In this document: positions 32,472 through 40,595 of the stretch, piece by piece
How positions within the stretch are numbered: position 1 is the first letter of the stretch
How the letters are laid out: every line of letters begins with the position of its first letter
DNA from: JACVRW01 sp035650215
GTDB lineage: Bacteria > Actinomycetota > Thermoleophilia > Solirubrobacterales > Thermoleophilaceae
Direction of reading: 5' to 3'
Length of the DNA: 49,305 nucleotides
Assembly: GCA_035650215.1 (NCBI GenBank)
Contig: DASRIC010000047.1
Location: forward strand, 1-49,305
Position numbers and translations under genes: made by a program
Notes under the pieces: generated by a model
Told to the model about the DNA's origin: nothing
Databases searched by the model: none
The model's input: only the letters and a program-made list of their open reading frames with translations

Positions 32472-33962
32472 ATGGAGACAGGACTTGACAGGCGCGCGTT
32501 CTTCACTCGCGCGGCGATTGCGGGTGGCGGCCTCCTCAGCATGGGGGCGATCGAGCGGCTCGTGGCCAGGGACGCGCTGGGCGCCCGCCCGGGCAGCGAG
32601 CCGTACGGACCGCTGCGGCGAGTTGCCGACCAGCGCGGCGTGGAGGTCCTCGCGCTGCCGGTGGGCTTCTCGTACGTGACCTTCAGCCACACCGGCTCGG
32701 TGATGTCGGACGGCAACCCCACGCCGCTGGCGCTCGACGGCATGGGCGCGTTCGCGGGCAGCACCAAGGGCCGGGTGCGGCTGGTGCGCAACAGCGAGGA
32801 CCGCAACCCGGCGGGCACCACCGGCGGCGTGCTGGGTGACCGGACGGCCGCCTACGACCCGACCGGCTACGGCGGCACCACCACGCTCGTGTACGACGAG
32901 CAGCGGCGCCGGCTCGTGCGGGACTTCGTGAGCCTCAACGGCACGACCGTGAACTGCGCGGGCGGCATCTCCTACCGCCGCCGCTTCTGGATGACGTGCG
33001 AGGAGACGGTCGCCGGGCCGGATTCGGCCGACCCCGCCGCCCGCTTCGCCAAGCGCCACGGCTACCTGTTCCTGACGCCGGTCAGCCGCGGCCCGAACGA
33101 GCTCGAGCTGGGCGTCCCGATCGTGGCCGCCGGCCGCTTCGCGCATGAGGCCGCGGCGGTGGACCAGGGCACCGGGATCGTCTACGAGACCGAGGACCCG
33201 GGCTCCGGGTTCGGCGCCGGCTTCTACCGCTTCACCCCGAACAACCCCGACGACCTGACGGGCGGCGGCGTGCTGGACATGCTCGCGATCGCCGGGCAGC
33301 CAAAGGTCGACCTGCGGGAGGGCCGCACCCGCGGCCAGTCCCTGCCGGTGCAATGGGTGAGGATCGACAACCCGGACCCGGAGCTCACCGCGATCGGCGA
33401 TCCGCGCAGCACTTTCAACCAGGGTTGGGCGAAGGGCGGGGCGAAGTTCAACCGCCTCGAGGGCTGCTGGGAGGACGACGGGACGATCTTCTTCGTGTCG
33501 ACGAGCGGCGGCGACGCCAAGAACGGCGACGTGAACTCCGACGGCTACGCCGAGGGCTTCGGCCAGATCTGGGCCTACCGCCCGGGCTCGGGAGGCGGAA
33601 CGCTCACGCTCGTCTACGAGTCGCCCTCAGGGAGCGAGATGGACGGGCCGGACAACATCACCGTCACGCCGCGCGGCGGCCTCATCACGTGCGAGGACGA
33701 CCCCTCGTCCGCCTACGCGGACACGCACCCGCTGGCTCCGGGCATCGAGAACGTGAACCGGCTGATCGGGCTGGGCCGCGGGGGCGAGGCGTTCGAGTTC
33801 GCCGTCAACGTGCTCAACGCGTCGGAGATGGCAGGCGCCTGCTTCAGCCCGAGCGGCCGGACGCTGTTCTTCAACCTGTTCGGCCGCGCCCGCTTCGACG
33901 AGGACGCGGTCGAGGGCATGACCTGCGCGGTGACCGGGCCGTGGCGGCGCGGCCCGCTGTAG
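32472..33962 (+). CDS. PhoX-like (DUF839) secreted phosphatase
   Basis: The product has 496 residues. A Tat signal (DRRAFFTRAAIAGGGLL, Arg7-Arg8) opens the protein. The beta-propeller PhoX features follow: NSEDRNPAG, GGTTTLVYD, TVNCAGGIS with WMTCEET, FAHEAAAVD, YRFTP, FNRLEGCWED and DGPDNITVTPRGGLITCEDD. PhoX enzymes are Ca2+/Fe3+-dependent alkaline phosphatases exported folded. The Cys residues and the acidic ligands appear intact. A Shine-Dalgarno sequence lies before the ATG. No Pho box is recognised and no phosphate transport gene is adjacent. Confidence 0.9.
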   Translation: METGLDRRAFFTRAAIAGGGLLSMGAIERLVARDALGARPGSEPYGPLRRVADQRGVEVLALPVGFSYVTFSHTGSVMSDGNPTPLALDGMGAFAGSTKGRVRLVRNSEDRNPAGTTGGVLGDRTAAYDPTGYGGTTTLVYDEQRRRLVRDFVSLNGTTVNCAGGISYRRRFWMTCEETVAGPDSADPAARFAKRHGYLFLTPVSRGPNELELGVPIVAAGRFAHEAAAVDQGTGIVYETEDPGSGFGAGFYRFTPNNPDDLTGGGVLDMLAIAGQPKVDLREGRTRGQSLPVQWVRIDNPDPELTAIGDPRSTFNQGWAKGGAKFNRLEGCWEDDGTIFFVSTSGGDAKNGDVNSDGYAEGFGQIWAYRPGSGGGTLTLVYESPSGSEMDGPDNITVTPRGGLITCEDDPSSAYADTHPLAPGIENVNRLIGLGRGGEAFEFAVNVLNASEMAGACFSPSGRTLFFNLFGRARFDEDAVEGMTCAVTGPWRRGPL

Positions 33963-33968
33963 GCGGGC

Positions 33969-34400
33969 CTAGCGCGAGATGAGCACTATTCGCAACCGTC
34001 CCGGATTGCCCTGAGAGCCCGGGAACTTGAGTCGCATCACGTACGAGTTTCGGCTGGCGACAACGCGCGCCGACTGGATCTGGATCGCCCCGAGCTCGCA
34101 ACCGCCGCTCGGCGGGAGTGAGGTGTAGGCGCCCACGACGGGGCTCGTTCCGCGCGGCGCCCGGATCCTGAGCGTCTGGAACCCGTCGAACCCCTTGAAG
34201 CGCGTGGGATCTGGGCGGACGGTGCGGATGATCGGCGTATAGCTCGGGTTGTGCAGCAGGCGGTTGACCTGCGTGCGATTCGCCGCGTTCTGCTGCGCGA
34301 CGCCGGGAGAGGTCAGCGGGCAGCGCTGGGCCGCGGCCACTGACGGGAGGACGAGAGCAACGAGGGCGACGCTCAGGGCCGCTGCGGTCCACTTCTTCAT
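33969..34400 (-). CDS. Secreted protein of unknown function
   Basis: The product has 143 residues with a clear signal peptide (MKKWTAAALSVALVALVLPSVAAAQ). Two Cys (in QRCPLT and GGCELGA) could form a disulfide. The C-terminal half is beta-rich (YTSLPPSGGCELGAIQIQSARVVASRNSYVMRLKFPGSQGNPGRLRIVLISR). No family is recognised. On its strand a -10-like TAGGCT stands exactly six bases before the ATG, so it appears leaderless. It ends 6 bp from the convergent phoX-like gene. Confidence 0.78.
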   Translation of the reverse strand: MKKWTAAALSVALVALVLPSVAAAQRCPLTSPGVAQQNAANRTQVNRLLHNPSYTPIIRTVRPDPTRFKGFDGFQTLRIRAPRGTSPVVGAYTSLPPSGGCELGAIQIQSARVVASRNSYVMRLKFPGSQGNPGRLRIVLISR

Positions 34401-34406
34401 TCGGTC

Positions 34407-34412
34407 AGCCTA
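34407..34412 (-). promoter_or_regulatory. -10 element (TAGGCT) of leaderless promoter
   Basis: On the minus strand TAGGCT is followed by GACCGA and then the ATG at 34400, giving the TANNNT-N6-ATG leaderless pattern. No Shine-Dalgarno sequence is present. Confidence 0.45.
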
Positions 34413-34457
34413 GCGCCGGGCTCGGAGGGCCGCCGGGGATTGGTCATACTCGGCGCG

Positions 34458-35414
34458 ATGGCCGGTTCGCAGGTGGCGGTGGTCGGGGCGGGCCACGTTG
34501 GCGCGGCGGTGGCCAACGCGCTCGTGCTGCTGCGCGCGTGCGACCGGGTCATCCTGTTCGACCGCAATCCGGCCCGCGCCGAGGGGGAGGCGTGGGACAT
34601 CGGCGACGCCATCCCGCTGCTCGCCGAGATGGAGATCCGGCCCGCGGGCGACTACGCCGACCTCGCCGCCTCGGACGCCGTGGTGATCACGGTGGGCGCG
34701 ATCAACGCGCCCGGTCACAGCCGCCTCGAGCTCCTGGGGCAGAACGCCGGCATCGTCGCGGCGGTGATGCGTGAGCTCGACCGGGTCTGCCCGGAGGCGG
34801 TGGTGATCCTCGTGAGCAACCCGGTCGACGTGCTCACCCGCATCGCCATCGAGCGCTCCACCCGCGCGACTCACCTCGTCATGGGCTGCGGCACCGTCCT
34901 CGACGGGGCGCGCCTGCGTCACGGGCTCGGCGAGCTGCTCGGCGTGGAGCAGGAGGACGTGCACGTCTACGTCGTCGGCGAGCACGGGGAGAGCTCGTTC
35001 GCGGTCTGGTCGAGCGCCACGGTGGGCGCGATCCCGCTCGCCGACTTCCAGCTGCCGCCGAGCACCACGCTGCCCGAGGTCCAGGACGAGCTGAGCACGA
35101 GGATCCGCGGGCGCGGCCGCGAGATCCACGCGCGCAAGGGGTACACGAGCTACGGGGTGGCCGCGGCGGTGGCCCGCATCGTGCGGGCGGTGGTGCGGGA
35201 CGAAGGGCGGATCTTCATGGTCTCGGTGCGGGCCGCGGAGGAATACGGCGTCGGCGACGCGGTGCTCTGCCTGCCGTGCGTCGTCGGAGGGGCGGGTGTC
35301 GCCCGGCAACTGGTGCTCAGGCTGTCGGATGACGAGCGGCGGATGCTCGAGCGCTCGGCGTCGGTCCTCGACGCGGCCTACCGCTCGCTGCCGGTGGACG
35401 ACGGCTCGGCGTAG
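34458..35414 (+). CDS. Lactate/malate dehydrogenase-family 2-hydroxyacid dehydrogenase, unusual specificity residue
   Basis: The product has 318 residues from the ATG at 34458. It has the Rossmann GAGHVG (10-15), NAD-selecting Asp35 and the catalytic set Asp149, Arg152 and His176 in the standard spacing. Arg89, which polarises the carbonyl, is present. At the specificity position six residues before it, LDH has Gln and MDH has Arg, but here it is Asn83 (GAINAPGHSR). The substrate is therefore uncertain. A CATACT -10-like element lies seven bases before the ATG, suggesting a nearly leaderless transcript. It appears monocistronic. Confidence 0.88.
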   Translation: MAGSQVAVVGAGHVGAAVANALVLLRACDRVILFDRNPARAEGEAWDIGDAIPLLAEMEIRPAGDYADLAASDAVVITVGAINAPGHSRLELLGQNAGIVAAVMRELDRVCPEAVVILVSNPVDVLTRIAIERSTRATHLVMGCGTVLDGARLRHGLGELLGVEQEDVHVYVVGEHGESSFAVWSSATVGAIPLADFQLPPSTTLPEVQDELSTRIRGRGREIHARKGYTSYGVAAAVARIVRAVVRDEGRIFMVSVRAAEEYGVGDAVLCLPCVVGGAGVARQLVLRLSDDERRMLERSASVLDAAYRSLPVDDGSA

Positions 35415-35456
35415 GCGGCAGAAGCCGGGCCCGACGACATCGCTCCGGCGCCTCGC

Positions 35457-35488
35457 CATATGCTGTGTATATGCCCGAGGCACATATA
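35457..35488 (+). promoter_or_regulatory. marR promoter (-10 TATGCT) and AT-rich inverted repeats
   Basis: TATGCT at 35459-35464 is exactly six bases before the ATG at 35471. CATAT-N7-ATATG (35457-35473) and TATATG-N9-CATATA (35468-35488) are inverted repeats covering the -10, the start codon and the first codons. They stand out in a GC-rich region. Together they look like a leaderless, autorepressed marR promoter. Confidence 0.5.
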
Positions 35489-36016
35489 TCGGCGGCGGTC
35501 GCGAACCGGCTCGGAGCGCTGTCGCTCACCCTCAGCGACCGCATCAGGGAGGCGACCGAGGTCGCCACGGGGCTGCGAGGGGGCCTGCCGGCCGCGCTGG
35601 TGTCGCTGGCGGAGTGGGCCGACGGCAGCCCGGTCGAGGTCCTTGCGGGCGCGATGCGGGTCTCACACTCGCGTGCGGTGCGGGTGGTCGACCGCCTCGA
35701 GGCAGATGGCCTCGCGCGCCGCGAGACGGATCCGTCGGACGGGCGGCGCGCGCTCGTGCGGCTCGAGCCGGCCGGCCGCGAACTGGCGGCGAGGGCGCTC
35801 GAGGCCCGCGCGCGCGTGCTGGCGCTCGCCGTCGCGAAGCTCGATGCCGCCGATGTGCGCCACCTGGAGCGGCTGCTCGAGGAACTGCTCGACGCCACCA
35901 CCGTCGACACCCGCGCGGCGATGGGGACGTGCCGGCTCTGCGACGCGCACACGTGCGGGCACTACGAGGGCGCCTGTCCCGTCACGCACGCCGCCGACCG
36001 GCGGAGAGCGGCGTGA
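35471..36016 (+). CDS. MarR-family transcriptional regulator
   Basis: The product has 181 residues from the ATG at 35471; a GTG two codons earlier is less likely. The winged helix is clear (LPAALVSLAEWADGSPVEVLAGAMRVSHSRAVRVVDRLEADGLARRETDPSDGRRALVRLE). A C-terminal extension carries a Cys cluster (CRLCDAHTCGHYEGACPV) that may sense oxidants or bind metal. It overlaps the livM-like gene by GTGA, so the permease is its likely target. Confidence 0.9.
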   Translation: MPEAHISAAVANRLGALSLTLSDRIREATEVATGLRGGLPAALVSLAEWADGSPVEVLAGAMRVSHSRAVRVVDRLEADGLARRETDPSDGRRALVRLEPAGRELAARALEARARVLALAVAKLDAADVRHLERLLEELLDATTVDTRAAMGTCRLCDAHTCGHYEGACPVTHAADRRRAA

Positions 36017-37083
36017 CGCTGCCGCGCACGGTTGCGCTGTTCGCGCTCGCCGCGGTGGCGCCGCTGCTCTTCAGCGCAGGTGGCGGGGTGCTGAACAACA
36101 TGGTCCTGGCCGCCGCCTACGTGCTGATGGCGCTCGGGCTCAACGTCGTGGTCGGCTTCGCCGGCCTGCTCGACCTCGGCTACGTGGCCTTCTACGCCAT
36201 TGGCGCGTACACGGCCGCCTACCTCGGGTCGGGCTTCTGGGACATCCACCTGAACTTCGTCCTGATCCTCGCCGCCGCGGTGGCCACGACGGCCATCGCC
36301 GGAGCGCTGATCGGCGTGCCGACCCTGCGGCTTCGAGGCGACTACATCGCGATCGTCACGCTCGCGTTCGGCGAGATCATCGGTCAGATCGCGGTCAACG
36401 GCCGCAGCATCGAGCTCTTCGGCGGCACGCTGACCTCGGGTCCGATCGGCATCGGGCCGATCGACCGGCCCGAGCTGCCCCTGCTCGGCCAGTTCGGGGC
36501 GCTCGACCTGCGCCCGTGGTACTGGTTCGCGCTTGCGCTGGCGGGGATCGCGCTCATCGTGAACGTGCGCCTGCGCGAATCGCGCCTCGGGCGGGCGTGG
36601 ATCGCGATGCGCGAGGACGAGTCGGTGGCGGCCTGCGCCGGGATCCCGATCGTGCGCACCAAGCTAATGGCGTACGCGACGGGCGCCGCGTTCGGTGGCG
36701 TCTCGGGCGCGTTCCTCGCCTCCTACGTGGGCGTGGTGAACGCCTCCCAGTTCGAGTTCTCGTTCTCCATCTTCATCTTCGCGATGGTCGTGCTGGGCGG
36801 CCTGGGATCGATTCCCGGCGTGGTGATCGGTGCGATCCTGCTCTCGCTCGTGAACTACTGGCTACTGCCCGATCTCCTGTTCGACCTTCCGGCCAAGGTG
36901 GGCCTGGACTTCGACCTCGCGGAGATCAGCCCCGGCATCTACGGCGCGCTGCTCGTGCTGGTGATGCTCCTACGGCCGCAGGGGCTGATTCCGGCGCGGC
37001 GGCCGGTGACCCGGCGCGAGGCCGAGGCGGCGACGCTCCGGCCGCGCGCCGGACGACGCCGCTCCGTGCAGGCCTCGGCCTGA
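36013..37083 (+). CDS. Branched-chain amino acid-type ABC permease (LivM), orphan
   Basis: The product has 356 residues with about nine membrane segments. LivM signatures are MALGLNVVVGFAGLLDLGYVAFYAIGAYTAAYL, PTLRLRGDYIAIVTLAFGEI, RAWIAMREDESVAACAGI and VVLGGLGSIPGVVIGAILL. Such permeases work with LivH, two ATPases and a binding protein, none of which is in the window. The GTG start lies in the marR stop codon. It may use components from elsewhere or be the remainder of a larger cluster. The next gene is convergent. Confidence 0.92.
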   Translation: MTLPRTVALFALAAVAPLLFSAGGGVLNNMVLAAAYVLMALGLNVVVGFAGLLDLGYVAFYAIGAYTAAYLGSGFWDIHLNFVLILAAAVATTAIAGALIGVPTLRLRGDYIAIVTLAFGEIIGQIAVNGRSIELFGGTLTSGPIGIGPIDRPELPLLGQFGALDLRPWYWFALALAGIALIVNVRLRESRLGRAWIAMREDESVAACAGIPIVRTKLMAYATGAAFGGVSGAFLASYVGVVNASQFEFSFSIFIFAMVVLGGLGSIPGVVIGAILLSLVNYWLLPDLLFDLPAKVGLDFDLAEISPGIYGALLVLVMLLRPQGLIPARRPVTRREAEAATLRPRAGRRRSVQASA

Positions 37084-37089
37084 TCGCGC

Positions 37090-38001
37090 TCAGCAGAGGA
37101 ACATGTTGGGGATCTCGACCGTGCTCGGCTGCGACTCGTTGCCGGCGCTGTCGACGGCGACGATCGTGTACGTGTTGGTGCCGTTCTTGGTCGCGTACAC
37201 GATGCTCTTGGTGTAGCCGATCGTCGCGCTGTCGAACACGCCGTTCACGTAGGCGTCATAGCGGATCGTGGACGCGGGGTCCACGTCATCCGTCGACGGG
37301 TCCCAGCTGAGCCAGCCCTCGCAGCTCCCGACCTCGAGCCCCATCAGGTTGCCCGGTGCGCTCGGCGGTGACGTGTCGGTGGCAGCCGGCGTGGTGACCG
37401 TGAGCGTGTTGCTCGTCACGGAATTGCCCGCTCTGTCGCGCGCGCTCACGTTGACCGCGTAAGAGGTCGAGGGGGAGAGGCCGTCCAGCACCGCGTGCGA
37501 CAGGGTGTCGGTCCGCGCCGGGCTGCCGTTCACGTTCACCGTGTAGGTCACGCCGCTCACGTCGTCGACGGAGTCGGTCCAGTCGAGCTCGACGCGCTTG
37601 GCGCCGACGAACGGCGCCGACAGGGTGGGCGTGCTCGGCGCCGTCACGTCCGGCGGGGTCTTGTAGCTCACCGTGTTGCTCTCGCGCGAGCCGTTGCCCC
37701 TCGTGTCGACGGCGCGGACGACCCAGGAGTGCGTCACGTTCGCCGCCAGGCGCGTGCGAGTGAAGGTCGTCTGGGAGGCAGGCACGTTGAAGTGCGACCA
37801 GGTCGACTTCTCGAGCACCATGTAGTAAGCGATCGAGCCGGACTTCGACGTGTCCCACGCGAGCGTGACGGTCGAGGACGTGGACGCCGTGATGCGCAGG
37901 TTGGTGGGCGCGGCGGGTGACGCCGCGCCGGCCTCCGGCGCGACGAGGGCGAGGATCACCAGGGCGGGCAGCGCGGCGCGTGCAGCACCTCGGACGGACA
38001 T
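37090..38001 (-). CDS. Secreted fibronectin type III repeat protein
   Basis: The product has 303 residues with a signal peptide (about 1-26). Three FN3-like domains follow: about 31-115 (PTNLRITASTSSTVTLAWD), 121-208 (VTAPSTPTLSAPFVGAKRVELDWT) and 213-300 (SPPSAPGNLMGLEVGSCEGWLSWD). No catalytic domain or sortase motif is present. Cys222 and the C-terminal Cys303 could pair. It is probably an extracellular binding or adhesion module. A GAGGAG ribosome site supports the ATG at 38001. Confidence 0.87.
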   Translation of the reverse strand: MSVRGAARAALPALVILALVAPEAGAASPAAPTNLRITASTSSTVTLAWDTSKSGSIAYYMVLEKSTWSHFNVPASQTTFTRTRLAANVTHSWVVRAVDTRGNGSRESNTVSYKTPPDVTAPSTPTLSAPFVGAKRVELDWTDSVDDVSGVTYTVNVNGSPARTDTLSHAVLDGLSPSTSYAVNVSARDRAGNSVTSNTLTVTTPAATDTSPPSAPGNLMGLEVGSCEGWLSWDPSTDDVDPASTIRYDAYVNGVFDSATIGYTKSIVYATKNGTNTYTIVAVDSAGNESQPSTVEIPNMFLC

Positions 38002-38095
38002 CCGTTGCTCCTCTCGGACCGATGCCGACCCCTCGTCGGCGGTTCGCGGGGCTATACGGCCGCGACGCTGCTCCGGTTCGATGCGGCGGCTTTAT

Positions 38096-38121
38096 TGAGA
38101 ACCATTCTCAGTTGGTAGCCT
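38096..38121 (+). promoter_or_regulatory. Fur-family-like box and -10 (TAGCCT) before the flavoprotein gene
   Basis: TGAGAACCATTCTCA (38096-38110) is a 7-1-7 inverted repeat with one mismatched pair, very close to the Fur/Zur-type consensus TGAGAATNATTCTCA. TAGCCT at 38116-38121 lies eight bases before the ATG at 38130. The box would sit directly upstream of the -10, where binding represses. Confidence 0.5.
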
Positions 38122-38129
38122 CCGGCGCC

Positions 38130-38966
38130 ATGGATGCCGAGTGGGAGTGTGTCGTCGTCGGGGGCGGGGTTGCAGGGCTGAGCGCGGCGCTGGCGCTCGG
38201 CCGGGCGAGACGCCGCACGCTGGTCCTCGACCGCGACGGCCAGAGCAACCGGGTGGCGGAGCACGTGGGCGGGCTGCTCGGCCACGACGGCACGCCGCCC
38301 GCCGAGCTGTACGCCCTCGCGCGCGAGCAGCTGAGCGCCTACCCGGCTGTGGAGGTCCGGTCCGCTGAGGCGCTCGACGCGCGCCCCGAGGGAGACGGCT
38401 TCGTGGTCGTGCTCGGGGACGGCGGCGAGGAGGTGCGCGCCCGCACGCTGATCCTCGCCACGGGCATGGACTACGAGGTGCCCGGCGTCCCGGAGTTCCG
38501 CGAGCACTGGGGCCGTGCCGTCTTCCACTGCCCGTTCTGCCACGGATGGGAGGTCCGCGACCGGCCGCTGGTCGTTCACGGGCGCGGCGAGCAGGCCGAG
38601 CACCAGGTGGCGCTGCTCGCCGGCTGGACCGATCACGTGACGCTCGTCGACCCCGACGAGTTCGGCGAGCTGCGCTTCGAGGACGGCGAGCTCCGGGCCG
38701 TTGTGCGCCGTGACGGCTCCGAGATCCCCTGCGGCGGCGTGCTCATCCAGGCCCCGCTGCGCCGCCGCGGGCGGCTGGCGGAGGCTCTCGGCCTCGCCCT
38801 CACCGACCACGGCCTGGTGGAGCTGGACTCCATGGCGGGCACGAGCGTGCCCGGCGTCTACGCCGCGGGCGACGTCGCCGTGGCCCCGCAGCAGGTGGCC
38901 ATCGCGCTCGGCAGCGGCCACCTGGCCGGCGTTGCCGTGGTGAGGGAGCTGCTCCTCGGCCGATGA
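38130..38966 (+). CDS. Thioredoxin reductase-like NAD(P)/FAD oxidoreductase
   Basis: The product has 278 residues from the ATG at 38130. It has an FAD-binding GGGVAG (11-16), CPFC (Cys134/Cys137) in FHCPFCHGWEV, and the C-terminal FAD motif GVYAAGDVA. The central NAD(P) domain is abbreviated and lacks an obvious GxGxxA loop (VVHGRGEQAEHQVALLAG). It is thus a short TrxB-like disulfide oxidoreductase of unknown partner. The Fur-like box suggests metal-dependent expression. Confidence 0.88.
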   Translation: MDAEWECVVVGGGVAGLSAALALGRARRRTLVLDRDGQSNRVAEHVGGLLGHDGTPPAELYALAREQLSAYPAVEVRSAEALDARPEGDGFVVVLGDGGEEVRARTLILATGMDYEVPGVPEFREHWGRAVFHCPFCHGWEVRDRPLVVHGRGEQAEHQVALLAGWTDHVTLVDPDEFGELRFEDGELRAVVRRDGSEIPCGGVLIQAPLRRRGRLAEALGLALTDHGLVELDSMAGTSVPGVYAAGDVAVAPQQVAIALGSGHLAGVAVVRELLLGR

Positions 38967-39009
38967 GTTCGGCGGGCTCGCTCGGTCTTACGTTGCTAGA
39001 ACGCACTGG

Positions 39010-39843
39010 ATGGAGGCGAAGCCGAACTTGAAGAGCAAATGGAACGGGCCCGCCGTGCTGGCGGAGGGGCTCGTGAAGCACTACACGAGCCGGGAGGGCA
39101 CGGTGGAGGCCGTGCGCGGCGTGGACCTGGCGGTCGAGACCGCCGAGATCTTCGCCTTCCTCGGGCCGAACGGGGCCGGGAAGTCCACCACGGTGCGCAT
39201 GCTCACGACGCTGCTGTCGATCACCTCCGGCCGGGCCGAGGTGGCAGGGATCGACGTGGAGCGCGACCCCGACGGCGCCCGCCGGCGGATCGGCGTCGCG
39301 CTCCAGGAGGCCGGCCTCGACCCGCGCCAGACCGGCCGCGAGCTGCTGAACCTGCACGGCCGGCTGTTCGGGCTCTCGCCCGCCCGGTCCAAGGAGCGCG
39401 CGCAGGAGCTGCTGGAGTTGGTGGAGCTCGAGGAGGCGGCCGACCGGTCGATCAAGGGCTACTCGGGTGGCATGGGCCGCCGCCTCGACCTCGCCGCGGC
39501 GCTGGTGCACCAGCCCGAGATCCTGTTCCTCGACGAGCCGACCACGGGTCTGGACCCGGCGAGCCGGCTCACCGTCTGGGACGAGCTCCGCCGCATCAAC
39601 GACGAGGGCACGACCGTGTTCCTCACCACGCAGTACCTCGAGGAGGCCGACCAGCTCTGCGACCGGCTCGCGATCATCGACGACGGTCTGATCGTGCGCC
39701 AGGGCACGCCGAGTCAGCTCAAGGCCGATCTGCGTGAGCGCCGCGGCGGCTCCGAGGAGCCCAGCCTCGACGACGTGTTCCTCGACGCCACCGGACGCAC
39801 GCGCGAGCGCGCGGCGGGCGAGGTCCAGCGGGTGACGGCATGA
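39010..39843 (+). CDS. ABC transporter ATPase, DrrA-like
   Basis: The product has 277 residues. Walker A GPNGAGKST (52-60), signature YSGGMGRRLDLAAALVHQP and Walker B ILFLDEPTTGLDP are intact. The C-terminal extension (EEPSLDDVFLDATGRTRE) is the type seen in DrrA/DUF4162 exporters of drugs or lipids. The GMGRR signature variant is common in this group. It is coupled to its permease by ATGA. The substrate is unknown. Confidence 0.93.
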   Translation: MEAKPNLKSKWNGPAVLAEGLVKHYTSREGTVEAVRGVDLAVETAEIFAFLGPNGAGKSTTVRMLTTLLSITSGRAEVAGIDVERDPDGARRRIGVALQEAGLDPRQTGRELLNLHGRLFGLSPARSKERAQELLELVELEEAADRSIKGYSGGMGRRLDLAAALVHQPEILFLDEPTTGLDPASRLTVWDELRRINDEGTTVFLTTQYLEEADQLCDRLAIIDDGLIVRQGTPSQLKADLRERRGGSEEPSLDDVFLDATGRTRERAAGEVQRVTA

Positions 39844-40595
39844 GCGCCGTGGTCGCGCTCGGCCAGCGCTCGCTGCGCGAGGTGCTCCGGCAGCCCGACG
39901 CGCTCTTCATGACGATGTTCATCCCGCTCTTCTTCTTGGTGGTGAACACGGGCCAGGCCGCCGACATCTTCCCGTCGGACTCGACCGCGTTCCTCGAGGG
40001 CCAGGGCTACGGCGCCTTCCAGCTGCCGATCACCCTGCTGCTGGCGGCGTCCTTCGGCATGGCTCCCCTGTTCCTGGTGGAGGAGATCGAGGGCGGCTAC
40101 TTCGACAAGCTGCGCGCGATCCCGATCCCGCGCTACAGCATCGTGCTCGGCCGCCTCGTGGCCGAGGGCGCGAAGGGCCTGGTGCTCGCGTCGGTGATCG
40201 TGCTGGTGGCCCTGCCGTTCGGCATAACGATCGCCAGCGGCGTGGCCGGCTTCGTCCTGCTCATCCTGATGGGCGCGCTTTGGGGCGTGGTCTACGCGGG
40301 CTTCATGCAGCTCATCGCGCTCAAGACCCGCAGCGCGGCGGCCACGAACGCGGGCGGGCTGATCTTCTTCCCGCTGCTGTTCCTCACGCCGAACTTCGTC
40401 CCGCGGGAGCTGCTGACCAAGCCCATGGAGATCGCGGCCTCGATCAACCCGGTGACCTACCTGATGGAGGCGATGCGCTCGCTCATCCTCGACGACCTCG
40501 ACTGGAGCAAGATCTGGCCCGGGTTCGCGGTGATCGCCGTCTTGGGGGCGCTGATGCTCGTCCTCAACGTCCGGATGATCAAGAACTACGACTGA
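39840..40595 (+). CDS. ABC-2 type permease, DrrB-like
   Basis: The product has 251 residues with six membrane segments. LREVLRQPDALFMTMFIPLFFLVVN at the N-terminus, FGMAPLFLVEEIEGGYFDKLRAIPIPRYSIVLGRL and INPVTYLMEAMRSLI near the C-terminus are typical ABC-2 membrane features. It pairs with the ATPase upstream as an exporter half-transporter. Its last 17 bp overlap the convergent DUF2867 gene. Confidence 0.92.
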   Translation: MSAVVALGQRSLREVLRQPDALFMTMFIPLFFLVVNTGQAADIFPSDSTAFLEGQGYGAFQLPITLLLAASFGMAPLFLVEEIEGGYFDKLRAIPIPRYSIVLGRLVAEGAKGLVLASVIVLVALPFGITIASGVAGFVLLILMGALWGVVYAGFMQLIALKTRSAAATNAGGLIFFPLLFLTPNFVPRELLTKPMEIAASINPVTYLMEAMRSLILDDLDWSKIWPGFAVIAVLGALMLVLNVRMIKNYD

